In this document: in pieces, positions 1 through 10,059 of the stretch | Layout of the letters: each line of letters opens with the position of its first letter | Position numbering within the stretch: the first letter of the stretch is position 1 | DNA from: Pogostemon cablin | Taxonomy: Eukaryota; Streptophyta; Magnoliopsida; Lamiales; Lamiaceae | Length of the DNA stretch: 64,000 nt | NCBI GenBank assembly: GCA_023678885.1 | Contig: CM042985.1 | Span: 4,576,985-4,640,984, forward strand | Direction of reading: 5' to 3' | Notes under the pieces: generated by a model | What the model was told of the DNA's origin: nothing | Seen by the model: only the letters and a program-made list of their open reading frames with translations | Database searches by the model: none | Made by a program: the position numbers and the translations under genes

Positions 1-167
1 TGAACAAATCGCAAGGGGGCATTTGTAAGCAATTAAAATTTACGGTCCAATCACATAGCGACACGTGGATTTTATTGATTAAATATTAATTTATTTTGGA
101 ATTTAAATAAGTTAATTCCTAAAGTAAATTAATAAATAATTTGAGCCCAACAAATTAAATGGAGCTC

Positions 168-315
168 AAATTAAATGAGGTCTGACCCAAGTCAAATAAG
201 CCCTAAATTAAATGAGGCCTGACCCAAGTCAAATAAGCCCCAAATTAAATGAGGCCTGGCCCAAGTCAAATAAGCCCTAAATTAAAGGAGGTCTGACTGA
301 AGTCAAACAAGCCCA
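168..315 (+). repeat. Four tandem copies of a 37-bp unit inside the LTR
   Basis: Units beginning AAATTAAATGAGG start at about 168, 205, 242 and 279. Each carries a GACCCAAGTCAAATAAGCCC-like core; the fourth is the most diverged. They lie upstream of the LTR TATA box, where enhancer-like repeats are common in plant LTRs. The enhancer role is inference. Confidence 0.8.
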
Positions 316-565
316 TACAGATTAAATCAGGCCCAAATAAAATAGGCCTGATTACAGTCCAAACAAGTGGAGGCCCAAGCCCGCAGGATATGGCCCAAAT
401 AACTCTGGACCAATCAGAATGCAGGACATTTATGAGGGGGTCTTCACCTCTCACCTATATAAAGGGATCTCCCCATTCATTCAACAGACGCACTGAAGCT
501 TCTGAAGACACAGACACTTTGAAGAGATTGAAACACGAGCAACGCTCCTCAAGATCTTCAAGGCG

Positions 566-712
566 AAGAACGATATACGACCCGGGATAAAGGTGCTAAG
601 CCCCCCAGATCGAGTGTTTTCCACACACTAAGTTCTTCAGTGTTCTTCGAGCTAAGAACGACGTACGACCCGGGATAAAGGTGCTAAGCCCCCCAGATCG
701 AGTGTTTTCACA
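566..712 (+). repeat. Two near-identical repeats about 60 bp long, 88 bp apart, in the LTR
   Basis: A block beginning AAGAACGA and containing CGACCCGGGATAAAGGTGC occurs at 566 and again at 654. The copies differ at only a few positions and lie downstream of the TATA box, in what should be the transcribed R/U5 part. Confidence 0.85.
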
Positions 713-1028
713 TCAAACACGTTTAATCCAAACAAAGGCTCGACGCCTCTGGATAAACGTTACAAGTCCCTAATTCGAGTCCGGACAAGCTTCAGACGAA
801 GATCCGACTCAACACACAAAGTCAGTGCAGTCAACAAAGTCAGCGCACACACAAGTCAAGTCAAAGACAAGACAAAGTCAAAGTCAAGTCAAGCCACGTT
901 GGTTCGAGAGAAGAATCAGAGGATTAATAGAGATCGTTTCCTTAATTATCAAGTTCAATCCACATCGGATTATCTTTGTAATTCAATTTGTATTTATTTT
1001 ATTATAAATACAAAAATTTGTTATTACA

Positions 1029-1080
1029 ACGGGTACGGGTACCTTAAAATAAGCGGGTACCCTACCCGTTGCCATCCCTA
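1029..1080 (-). mobile_element. Terminal remnant of a hAT-like element
   Basis: The stretch reads ACGGGTACGGGTACC...GGGTACCCTACCCGTTGCCATCCCTA. Its reverse complement starts TAGGGATGGCAACGGGTAGG, a terminus typical of non-autonomous plant hAT elements. Only this end is present; the other end is probably beyond the LTR or lost. Confidence 0.45.
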
Positions 1081-1552
1081 ATGACAACCTCCTCCCCCTA
1101 ACTATTAAAAAAATTCATATTCTTTTACCAAACATATTTTTTTTAAATCACATATTCCTTGCAATACAAACCAACTTCCAATCATAACCTCTTATTTGTC
1201 TTCTCTCCTTTTCCCCCATTTTATGTAGAAAAGAAAATGCATAATATTACAACTATAATAATTGGAAGACTCTAATAACATGATTGTGAGACAAGTCATC
1301 AAGTATGCTTATTATATGTAAAGTATATTTATTTGAAACTAAAATATGTTAACAATTAATCATACTATAATACTATAAAATTATATTTTAATTCATCATC
1401 TATCATACTTAAAAAAACATATTTTAATAATCATTAAGTATATTTTAATCTATATAATAAACATACTTTAACACATTTTATAAATATTTTCTCATAAGTA
1501 AGTATTTTACAATAGGCTTTGTCTATAATTATATAAGATGGATTATTTATTT

Positions 1553-2073
1553 ATTCCTTCCGTTCAATTGATACATTTTGTCGTTGTAGTTTTTTGTTTT
1601 AATATTTTTTTTCCTTTTAGTAAAAGAGTCCACACATGATCACCATTTAATACAAATATCATTACTTTATGTAAAATTAATATTTGGATTAATTGCAAAT
1701 AAAGTCATAACCTTTACTTTAATTGCAAATAAGTCTAAACCATTGAAAATTTGTAAATAAGTACCTCACTTTAAAGTCTTTTTGCAACAAGAATCATCGG
1801 GTAGCGGGAGGCTTACGGACAAGTCAGCGACCGGGCAGGCCTCCCGCTGCCCGGTGATTCTTTTTGCAAATGACTTTAGAATGAGGTACTTATTTGCAAA
1901 TTTCTAAAGATTTAGACTTATTCACCGTTAAAGTAAAGTATTTACAAATTTCCAAAGATTTAAACTTATTCACAGTTAAAGTAAAGATTTTAACTTTATT
2001 TGCAATTAATCCTTAATATTTTTAATCCACGTAACAAAATAAAAAAAAAAACTCTACTGATGACTGGATTGAG
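1553..2073. mobile_element. Degenerate Stowaway-like MITE split by a Mutator-like MITE
   Basis: The left end reads ATTCCTTCCGTTC and the right end GACTGGATTGAGTA, degraded forms of the CTCCCTCCGTCCC / GGGACGGAGGGAG termini seen throughout this window. The central 327 bp belong to a separate later insertion. Confidence 0.5.
1686..2012. mobile_element. Mutator-like MITE, 327 bp, with 9-bp target duplication
   Basis: The element is flanked by TTAATATTT at 1677-1685 and 2013-2021. Its ends are inverted: it starts GGATTAATTGCAAATAAAGT and the reverse complement of its right end starts the same way. The GC-rich centre (about 1792-1862) pairs GGTAGCGGGAGGC with GCCTCCCGCTGCC. It has no coding capacity. 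A 9-bp duplication is the Mutator-superfamily signature. Confidence 0.8.
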
Positions 2074-4150
2074 TATTTTTATTATTATTACTATAGATAT
2101 GAAATTTGAAGATTTTATAACTTTTATTACATTTACGGAAAACTCCATAAGTACAATTGACCTTCTAATTTAGAAGTCCAACTTGTTTCACTTGATGCAT
2201 CGATACACTTAAGACGATTTCAATCGTTAAATTAATTTTTTATTTAATCTCTACTCTTAAATAAAATAAAATAAAATAATTAATGTTTTTAAAAATTAAA
2301 ACTACCCACTCCACTCACTTTATACCTATAAACTACCAAAATCACCCTAATTTAAATTAGTATCAACTCCAATAAAAACTAAATTACTAGTATATTGATT
2401 TCATTTATGAGGGATAATTTATTTTAAAAACTAAACTAGATTAAAATTAATTTTACTCACACAGCTGATAATATTTTGATATTACAATCTATTTATTTAA
2501 ACACAATGGATTAATAAAATGTGCATCAATCATAAAAATTAAATAATAGGATAAAGAACGATAACAAAAGAATAGTGTTGCCTCATTTTGTGCTGTAAAG
2601 CGAACACGACCATTAAATTATGTTATCCAATACTATATAAAATAAAATCAAACCGGCCATAACCAAACACACACTGTATTTGAAATGAAACTTAAACGAG
2701 GGTAGATTTAGTTGCTTTTATTTTTCTTAAACACAGAAATATTAGAACTTATAGTCTACTAAGGGAGATCAATTTTTAACCCAAAGTTTTCTGTTGTATA
2801 TGAATTTACCCAACAATTATTGATCACACTCAAAATTTTCAAACCAAAATCTTAGAAAATTTTACCTTATAATAAATAAGGAGACCTATAAAACACAACA
2901 TAAGTGATTATGTTAATATATACCACATCAAACTGATAAAAAATTAAAGGAATATTCATGCACACATTTAATTTAACACATTTATAAAATTTACTAACAA
3001 TGCTTATTCACTTTATTAATCAAACGCACTCCTAATATTTTAGAATTCAAGAGTTCATTATATACAATTTTCCAATAATACTCTTGCATCAATGAAAATA
3101 TATTATATTCTTCAACAGTGCTCTCTATATCTCTTTAACTATTAAACTCAACAAAGCAATATTCTCATGTTATTATGTCCTAAATGAGCTTGAGTTGTAT
3201 ATAATAGTGTATACTTTCATGCATCCTCTATAATTGTAGATTTAAAATATAAATGTATGTCAAAAAAACCTTATATTAAATCTTACAAATAAAATCGTGC
3301 AATAATCATAAAAGTAAAAGTACAAATACAAATATATTTCAAAATTGAACAGTACCATGTCTTAATGATAAAAATTACTACTTAATTAATTAAAGATTAA
3401 AATAAAATGTTAATCAATTGTAGTGGTATGCTATATAGATTTCATTGTATAATTTTGTTTCTTTATGTACGTTTAATTATTTGCCAAATTTAAAGTCGTA
3501 TGAATTTTTAATTAATTAACTAATAATAGTATTAAGTATTTAAGCTAAGTACAGTATATAAGTAATTTTGTCTCACTTAGCAACTATAGAGAGACAAAAC
3601 ACCCTTCTGTGTTTCCACCGTCAATTAAAGTCCAACCTGTTTGAATAGAAAAGGAAAAATAAAATAAAATAAAATTAGAGAATTAATTCTAAAAATTATT
3701 TGTTGACATAATTTTTTGCTGCTTTTGAATTTAATTTATTTTAAAAAAATAGAAATTTCATTTCCATGGTGGGAAGACTTTGTTTATATGGATTATATAA
3801 CAATTACTCTGCATAAAAAAATTTACATTATTATAAATGTAAAAACTCAAATCAAATCAAAACAACCGATCAAATTCACCTCAATTCCACCATTCAACAA
3901 TAAATTCAAATTGAAATTTATGATGAAAATTCTCAAACTCTATCTCTTTTCTTTTTTTTTTTCCTTATTTGTTAAGCTAATACAAATAACAGAAAGTTGT
4001 GATATAAATTGTAATAGTGCTAAATAAAGAAAAATTATAATAATAATTTTAGGAAACAATAAAAATTATGCACATTAAATTCACACGGCCGATGGGGCAA
4101 TCTCCACCATCCATCACCACCCACAGAAAAGTCTACCAAACCAACGGCTG
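2074..4150. other. AT-rich intergenic stretch, no gene seen
   Basis: Very AT-rich and full of stops in all frames. It has short homopolymer and ATAAAAT-type simple runs but no recognisable element ends. The longest open frame (about 3716-4027, plus strand) has low-complexity composition and no plausible protein. Confidence 0.6.
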
Positions 4151-4153
4151 CGA

Positions 4154-4609
4154 TCATATCTTCTCCAGCTTCTCCGCTTTGACCAGCGGATTAGCCTTGG
4201 CTATGGCCTCCCTCCCCATCGCTTTGAAATCAAACGGACAGCCGTGCTTCTCGGGGTACCGGTGGGTCCCACAGAACGTCAAGCCGCACCTGCACCGGAA
4301 ACCAGTCAATCCCACCTTCTTCCTGCACGTCGAGCACCTGTTCGCCGGCTGCTGACCTGGAGGCGGTTGATCCGCCAACACCTCCACGGTTTTCTCCGCC
4401 GAAGGTCTCGGCTGCGCCGGCGCCACCGCCGAGGAGATCGATCCGGTCAAGGGGGTAGAAAACAAGGAGGAATCGGGGGATTCGTGGAGGCCGAGATCAC
4501 GGAAGCATTTGGAGCACATATTTTGGGTGGCGGGGCTGCCGAAGAAGCCGCAATTATTGACGCAGAGACGGTGGCCCTCCGGCGACTGACATCCGTGTTC
4601 TTCCGCCAT
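4154..4609 (-). CDS. A20/AN1 zinc-finger stress-associated protein (SAP)
   Basis: A single 151-residue frame without introns, as usual for plant SAPs. An N-terminal A20 finger has cysteines at 16, 20, 32 and 35. A C-terminal AN1 finger lies at about 92-130 (Cys92, 95, 106, 108, 113; His116, 122; Cys124). The linker between them (about 40-90) is rich in Ser, Pro and Ala and probably disordered. The protein ends in the conserved basic tail (FDFKAMGREAIAKANPLVKA). A20/AN1 SAPs are ubiquitin-binding or E3-like regulators of abiotic stress responses in cytosol and nucleus; that role is family knowledge. The start is the first ATG, directly before the A20 finger, and the length is normal. The coding DNA is far richer in GC than its AT-rich surroundings. 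It stands alone; upstream (4610-5050) is unremarkable. Confidence 0.95.
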   Translation of the reverse strand: MAEEHGCQSPEGHRLCVNNCGFFGSPATQNMCSKCFRDLGLHESPDSSLFSTPLTGSISSAVAPAQPRPSAEKTVEVLADQPPPGQQPANRCSTCRKKVGLTGFRCRCGLTFCGTHRYPEKHGCPFDFKAMGREAIAKANPLVKAEKLEKI

Positions 4610-5054
4610 AAATTAAAGAGAATCAGGACAATAGAGATGGAGAATATTGTATGGTGGGGGAGGAGTGGAGGAATCGGTATTATCTATAGAAGAAGGGTTG
4701 GAAAAAGATTAGATTAATAATGAAATGGAAAGGAAGGATCAAAGAAATGGGAGAAAAAGCCAAAATGGAATTGAATATTGGAAATGATTAAAGAAAAAGA
4801 AGATGATATTATTGTGAGGGGGAGGGTAGGGTAGGGGGGGAACAGGCTGGAAGGGAAGAGCCAAAAAGGAGGATGAATTTTGCTTATCTTTTTCCTCCTT
4901 TTTCTTGCGCTCTTTGTTTAATCAATCAGATTTGTGAAAATGAGAGATAAAAAGCATTTTGGGAGTGGGGTTGGACTGGAGAGAAGAGATGACTCATTTT
5001 TGTATGGACCTGCCATTTTTATTGTGTTCACATACCCATCTTCTGCTTATATTA

Positions 5055-5247
5055 CTCCTTCCTTTTACTCCCTCAGCCATTTCTTTTTTTTTTATCCATT
5101 AGGATCTACACATACTCGTTAATACAATAAAAAAAAATTAACTCATATCTTCACTAATAAAACTATTTTCACTACACATTAAATATTAATACTCCTTAAT
5201 CCATATATCAAAAAATAAATATTATCCTTTGTGACGAACGGAAGAAG
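5055..5247. mobile_element. Stowaway-like MITE
   Basis: Ends CTCCTTCC...GAACGGAAGAAG are inverted and bordered by TA. It lies about 450 bp upstream of the SAP start codon, so it may touch that promoter. Confidence 0.55.
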
Positions 5248-5989
5248 TATTATTATTATTACTATTATCATTTATTTATTTATTTTTAAGCGGAATCTAC
5301 GAGTATAATATATGAGTACTTATTTAGGGTGAGTATCATGAAAATCAAGTTAACATATAAAGAGTTGGTCCCTGTTGTCGGGTGCACAATATTTAGGTAA
5401 AGATACAAACTATTTTGTTCTTTTTACGTGTTTCTAAGATCATATAAGTTTTAGCTATGTAAACCCCATAAACCCCACTTCTTAAAATTACTTTAGTTGT
5501 AATCTTTTACTGGGTTTACTGTTTAAATCATGTGGCATTCCTTTAATTTAAACCCAAACAATACACATGATATACGGAATATATGAAAACTAGGTATATA
5601 TAAAAGAGTGTTTGTGATAATTTTTAAACAAAATATTAATAATTCATATATTTAAAAAGTAAATTTTCATTTATTAATGAGTAATTGATAAATTTAGAAT
5701 TTGAAAAGTAATTATTTAATGGGAAACTCTCTTGTGAGATGGATATTTTGAGAGACGAATGTGAGAAGGTTGATTCGTTACTAAATTATACTTATTATAT
5801 AGATAAAGTTACAGTTAAAGTATGTCAATAATAAATTATATTATAACTCCTTAAAATCATAATTTAAATCATCATTCATCATAATTTAGAAAACATACTT
5901 TAACATCAAAATTTTTTATAAGACTAAATCTGCTAATTTTGGGACCTTTTTGGCATTGAACAATTTTTACTTGACTAAATATGAAATTA
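5248..5989. other. AT-rich intergenic with a transposon fragment
   Basis: No gene is seen. The part at about 5915-5990 (GACTAAATCTGC...TTTTGGGACCTTTTTGGCATTG) matches the right part of the element at 49683-50035, so it is a truncated copy of the same repeat. Confidence 0.5.
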
Positions 5990-6668
5990 TCTCTAATATT
6001 AATTAATAATGGTAGAAGAACTAATCAATATTGCTATCGTCACGGTTGGAGGGCTCTGGACAGAGTCAACGTGAAAGTTTGGAAATAGCAATACCGAATC
6101 TATGAGAAAAGCTTCGATCTGCAATTCTCAACGTGTCATGTTCTAATAGGAAGAAATGGGATGCGTTGTAAAAAAGTTGTGGTCCCCCCTTTGGAAGATT
6201 CTGGAATACGTGGCTCTCGCTTATCTTAGAATCTTATTATATGTTATTTTAACTATTTTTATTAAATTTATAAGTATTTATTTAAATTAAATATACATAC
6301 ATGATGCATCACATGTTATTTGACATTCAAATATATATATTGTAATAAACACAGAAAATAAAATACCTGATTTAATAAACCATCAATTTGTGCATGGATT
6401 TGGGTAAGCTGGAATATCGTAATCCATTTGCGTGTACTAATTTGCTTTACTGTAAATTTCCGTATTCTCTAATTTGGTGTCCGCCAATTATATATGGTAA
6501 CCACAATAATGTATTTAATTAATCTGATTAACATAATCCGATCATTAATATAGGACATGATACGATTCAAACATATTAGATACTATTTAATGCATGAAAT
6601 AATATCACATGTTAAAATGAATTAATAATAACCTATGTCGGTATATGAAACGAAAAAGCAAAATTGTA

Positions 6669-6771
6669 GGGTAATTCCTTTTCATATGAGGGTGAGCCAC
6701 CCCTTATATCTATGCCCCACCCCCTCATGTGAGAGGGTCGTGCATGACCACGGGTCACCCAAGTAAGCCTC
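6669..6771. mobile_element. 103-bp insertion with 9-bp target duplication
   Basis: AAAATTGTA occurs at both 6660-6668 and 6772-6780. The insert is more GC-rich than its surroundings (GAGGGTGAGCCACCCC...CCACGGGTCACCC), and the paralogous site near 12893 lacks it. I see no clear terminal inverted repeats, so the class is uncertain. Confidence 0.6.
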
Positions 6772-6894
6772 AAAATTGTATAGGATTTGTGTACAAGTTG
6801 TAGACTTTGTATAAGATTAATTTAGTATAAATTAATTTTTAAGTGAAAATAATAATGACTTGTTGATTGTTAGCTACATTAAAATTCTAAGAAC

Positions 6895-7621
6895 TAGGGT
6901 ATCAATTTGGGCCCAACCCGCACGGTTTGGGCCGGTCTAGACCCGTCCCGAATTAAAAAAGGATGGACCCGCCCCAGACTCGTTTTAAAACGGGCAGTGT
7001 ATTACTCCGGACCCGTGGGTACCCGGCCAAACCCGTACATAATATATTTTTTATATTTTTTATTTTAATAATCCTTTAAAATTCTACTCCCTCGTCTCTT
7101 TTCAGATGACACACTTTTTATTTTGGGTTGTCTCACAAAAGTTTATACATTCAAAAAAAAGCAAAAAGTAAAAAACAATCACCATTTTCCATACACTTTA
7201 TTTACAAAAAACCATCTCTATCTAACATACTTTATCATTTATTTATTACAAAAATACCATTATACCCCTAAAAGTCATCACTTTCTTAATCTCCGTGCAA
7301 AAAAAGAGGGGCGCAAACTTTTTCAGGATGGAGGGAGTATTAATTTACTACTAATTTTATGATTATTTTTATTTTTTAACATAATTATTATTTGAAGTTA
7401 TGGAGAATGATGGAGTGAGAGAGGTAGTGATTTATGAGTGCACATAATTTTTAAAAAAAAAATAAAAATAATAATAAAAAAGGAGAATGGGGCGGATCCG
7501 GCCCGTTTGGGTCTGGGTCTAAAAAATAAGACCCGTACGGATTCGGGGCCGACACTTTTAAAACGGATCGGGTCCGGATAATTGGGTACCCGCCCCAAGA
7601 CCCGACCCGTTGACATTCCTA
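6895..7621. mobile_element. Non-autonomous hAT element, 727 bp
   Basis: It is flanked by the 8-bp duplication CTAAGAAC at 6887-6894 and 7622-7629. It starts TAGGGTATCAA and ends TTGACATTCCTA, which are imperfect inverted termini, followed inward by repeated ACCCG/CGGGT motifs. No transposase is encoded. The duplicated region at about 13006 has a single CTAAGAAC and no element, so it is an empty site. A Stowaway-like MITE is nested inside. Confidence 0.9.
7087..7337. mobile_element. Stowaway-like MITE nested in the hAT element
   Basis: Ends CTCCCTCGTCTC and ATGGAGGGAG are bordered by TA. The internal sequence GATGACACACTTTTTATTT is shared with the outer MITE at 17364. Being inside the hAT element, it inserted after it or travelled with it. 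Confidence 0.75.
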
Positions 7622-7632
7622 CTAAGAACATA

Positions 7633-8229
7633 CTCCTTCCGCGTTGTAATTTTCCTTTTGCACATAAATTAAGAGATTTAATAGTTTAAGAGTGAGGCTT
7701 GCGTGCGCCCTTTAGAAATTTAGCATTATGGGTAAGGGTATACACTTTAATTAATAAAATATACACCATTTTGTTTTAAAGGGTATAAATTTTTCATTAA
7801 TATTTTTTTCTTTAGAAAATAAAGGGTACATATTTTTATACTAAAGGGTATACAATTTAACATAAAGTTCTAAAGACGCACGGAGTGTTGTCCATACGTC
7901 CAGATACACACAATAATTTTCTTTAGAAAATAAAGGATACACATCTGTATACTAAATGGTATACTCCTACAATTTAACACAAATTTCTAAAGGCGCACGG
8001 AATGTGATCCGTGCGCCCGGGTGCACATGAGTTTTTACCATAGTTTAATGTATGATGTGGTGAGTTGAGAGAATTAATATTTAATGTAAAGTGAATAGTT
8101 GTATTATTGTTGTATGTGTACTCTACATAGAATAAATAATTATATTGTGTGAGTTCAACTAAAAAAAACTAAACCTTAATTTAAAATAACTTAAAATGAA
8201 AATAGTAAACCTTAACCCGGACGGAGAGA
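7633..8229. mobile_element. Stowaway-like MITE split by a GC-ended element
   Basis: Left end CTCCTTCCGCG, right end CGGACGGAGAGAA, TA borders. It lies at the same paralogous position as the MITE at 13023-13249, so the MITE was there before the segmental duplication. The central part is a later insertion of the GC-ended family. Confidence 0.65.
7691..8035. mobile_element. GC-ended small element, copy 1
   Basis: The left end is GAGTGAGGCTTGCGTGCGCCC and the right end GCGCCCGGGTGCACATGAG, with an AT-rich interior that repeats a TTTAGAAAATAAAGG motif. The same type of ends occurs at 16870, 17967 and 45793. Confidence 0.6.
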
Positions 8230-8743
8230 ATATCACATAATAAATTTAATTTTTAAAAGTTAACCAGAATTTTAATTAGTCCAAAAATTAAAGATAACAT
8301 ATGACGTACGTGGTTTTTGCCATACTAAATTTGAAACTTTTATCAGTATTATACGATCCAATTCGTATAGTTCGCTCTTAAAAATTAATTTAAAAAAAAT
8401 ATGGCAATTAAAACAGATGAAGAAATAAAGAACGAAAGGAAAAAATAATAATAATGGAGAGTTCTTGTTGTGCTGTGAAATTAACTAAATAATAATAAAA
8501 GGAAGATAATACTTAACAATTAAAATGAGTAATTTATTTTTTTTAAATATAAATATTTACAATTGAACATTATAAATGTGAGTCTTTCATACATACATGT
8601 ACCTCAAAATTATATTAAAAAGAATAATAAGATGATATAAATATAGACTTATTTGATACTATATTGTGTGTAATTTCCATGGAAAAATCGCACTCAAGAC
8701 GGTCAAATTCAAATCGAAACTGTTTTATGATATTGTTTATGGC

Positions 8744-8950
8744 AAATGGGCTGAACCCAATATTTATATAAACCCAATAAAGATGTGCCCAATGGTAATG
8801 GATATTGCTTCTTCTTTTTTTTTTTCTTTTTTAAATGATTATATTGAAATGGGCTGAATCCAATATTTATATAATCCCAATAAAGATGGGCCCAATAGTA
8901 ATGGATATTGCTGCTTCTTTTTTTTTCTTTTTTTAATGATTATATTGAAA
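8744..8950 (+). repeat. Tandem duplication, about 105-bp unit
   Basis: The block ATGGGCTGAAYCCAATATTT...ATGATTATATTGAA occurs twice in direct order, with a long T run in each copy. The paralogous region at about 13875 has one copy only. Confidence 0.8.
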
Positions 8951-9154
8951 TAAACATATGATTTGATATATGAGTTTAGAAATTTGGCCAAACCCAGAAA
9001 TATTGGTTAACAGAAAAGGACAACTACGTGCTACTCACCATTTAAACTTAAGAACCACCAATCCCTACATCTCCCCTATTAAACTACTTTAATACTCTAT
9101 ACTAGAGTAATTTAATTTCATACACAAAATAAAGCTATTGAATTCGAGGTCTTT

Positions 9155-9930
9155 TTAATCTTTCCTTGTCACGCACACGTGCTCTTCAAATCGTTTTTGA
9201 AATTTATTGCCACATATCCTGCAACTGCATCTGTAATGTTTGGTTTCATTTTCATAATGTCTCCTCAATTGATATTTTGAAGAGAATTCAGTTTGTATAT
9301 CCTTATTCTTTGGTGGAAGAATTAGGCAGTAGTGACATTTAAATGGTTTTCCTGCGAACCCAAGTTACATTTTATATATATATATGGAATGATTAAAATA
9401 CAAGCACACGAACCTCCTCCTGGTGTGCAGAAGAGTGTGCAGGAGAGGGAGCTTGACAGCAACAAATTTGCCGACCATTACCTGTTTTTCTTTCTCCTCA
9501 ATCTTCAAGGTTATGGAGCGGTGCTTTGTTTTCAACTCCATGAACTTCAAGCCCAAATATTTTTATAGGACCAAAAATGTAAGCAAAAGGACTAAAAATG
9601 AAACATGCACTTTGCGTATGGGACCAGTGTAATTTTCCCCTTGTTTTATCAACAATTTCTAGGTATTTCACTTAGATAGGCAAAGAAGATTTATAATACT
9701 CCAAAAAGGATACAATTTTGATTAGAAGAAGTATTCAATCTTAACCCTCAAAAACGACCCAGAATGTCTTGCAAACTGGTAAAAACAAGAACCCAGAATA
9801 TTAAGACAAGGTGTATTTCACTTACGTGGTTGTTGAGGGCCGGAGTCCTCAAGAAACAGTTCATCTGAACGTTTGGAAAATATCCAGCAAAACTTGGAGT
9901 TTTGAAAGCATTGTTTAGTATGGACAGAGT
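9155..9930 (-). CDS. C-terminal exons of a small zinc-finger protein (partial)
   Basis: Two minus-strand exons join in phase. The upstream exon is open to at least about 9930 and ends at 9826 before a consensus GTAAGTG donor, leaving one base of a codon. The last exon runs 9351-9155, begins after GTTCGCAG and ends in TAA. The joined protein reads ...DSGPQQPRKPFKCHYCLI... A first finger-like unit has Cys-x2-Cys and two histidines (RRH...TKH). A second has CSCRICG followed by EEHVC (C2HC-like). The spacing is not that of a canonical C2H2 finger, so the family is unknown to me. The 5' part is not resolved: the upstream frame can be read back to an ATG at 10054, but that part looks non-coding. 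It lies immediately beyond the end of segmental copy 1. It could be a gene fragment or a short lineage-specific gene. Confidence 0.4.
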
Positions 9931-10059
9931 GCATATATTTAGACTTCAGTCCAATTAATATACTGATGGAGAGATTTTTGTTCCAACAATACCATTCATC
10001 ACATGGCATGCTTAACAAATATCTGTATATTCTCATATGGCATGCATTCAGCAATACCT

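Larger units (their letters stand above)
1..1028 (+). mobile_element. LTR of an LTR retrotransposon (solo LTR or 3' LTR; left end cut by window)
   Basis: The stretch looks like a long terminal repeat. It has a TATA box (CTATATAAAGGG, about 454-465) followed by a purine-rich transcribed leader, internal tandem duplications, and an end in ...TTATTACA at 1028. No primer-binding site follows, so this is a solo LTR or the right-hand LTR, not a 5' LTR. No gag or pol reading frame is present. The superfamily (Gypsy or Copia) cannot be told from the LTR alone. Confidence 0.6.
5990..9125 (+). repeat. Segmental duplication, copy 1 (orphan SLC35F upstream region)
   Basis: This stretch is collinear with 12262-14175: shared blocks include the GGAAATAGCAATACCGAAT region, the ACAAGTTGTA region and the TTGGTTAACAGAAAAGGACA block near 9000. 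Copy 2 runs directly into the first exon of an SLC35F-type gene; copy 1 stops at about 9125 with no such exon behind it. Copy 1 is longer because of insertions at 6669-6771, 6895-7621 and 7691-8035. Confidence 0.8.

Noticed and set aside
4244..4717. 157-codon open frame on the plus strand over the SAP gene
   Set aside because: It is the antisense shadow of a GC-rich coding exon; it is Arg-rich with no domain, while the minus strand encodes complete A20 and AN1 fingers.
9365..9556. Additional zinc-finger gene exon (MGLKFMELKTKHRS... frame, minus strand)
   Set aside because: It has a possible CAG/GTAATG donor, but its phase does not fit the 9351 exon, whereas the exon ending at 9826 fits; no domain is visible.
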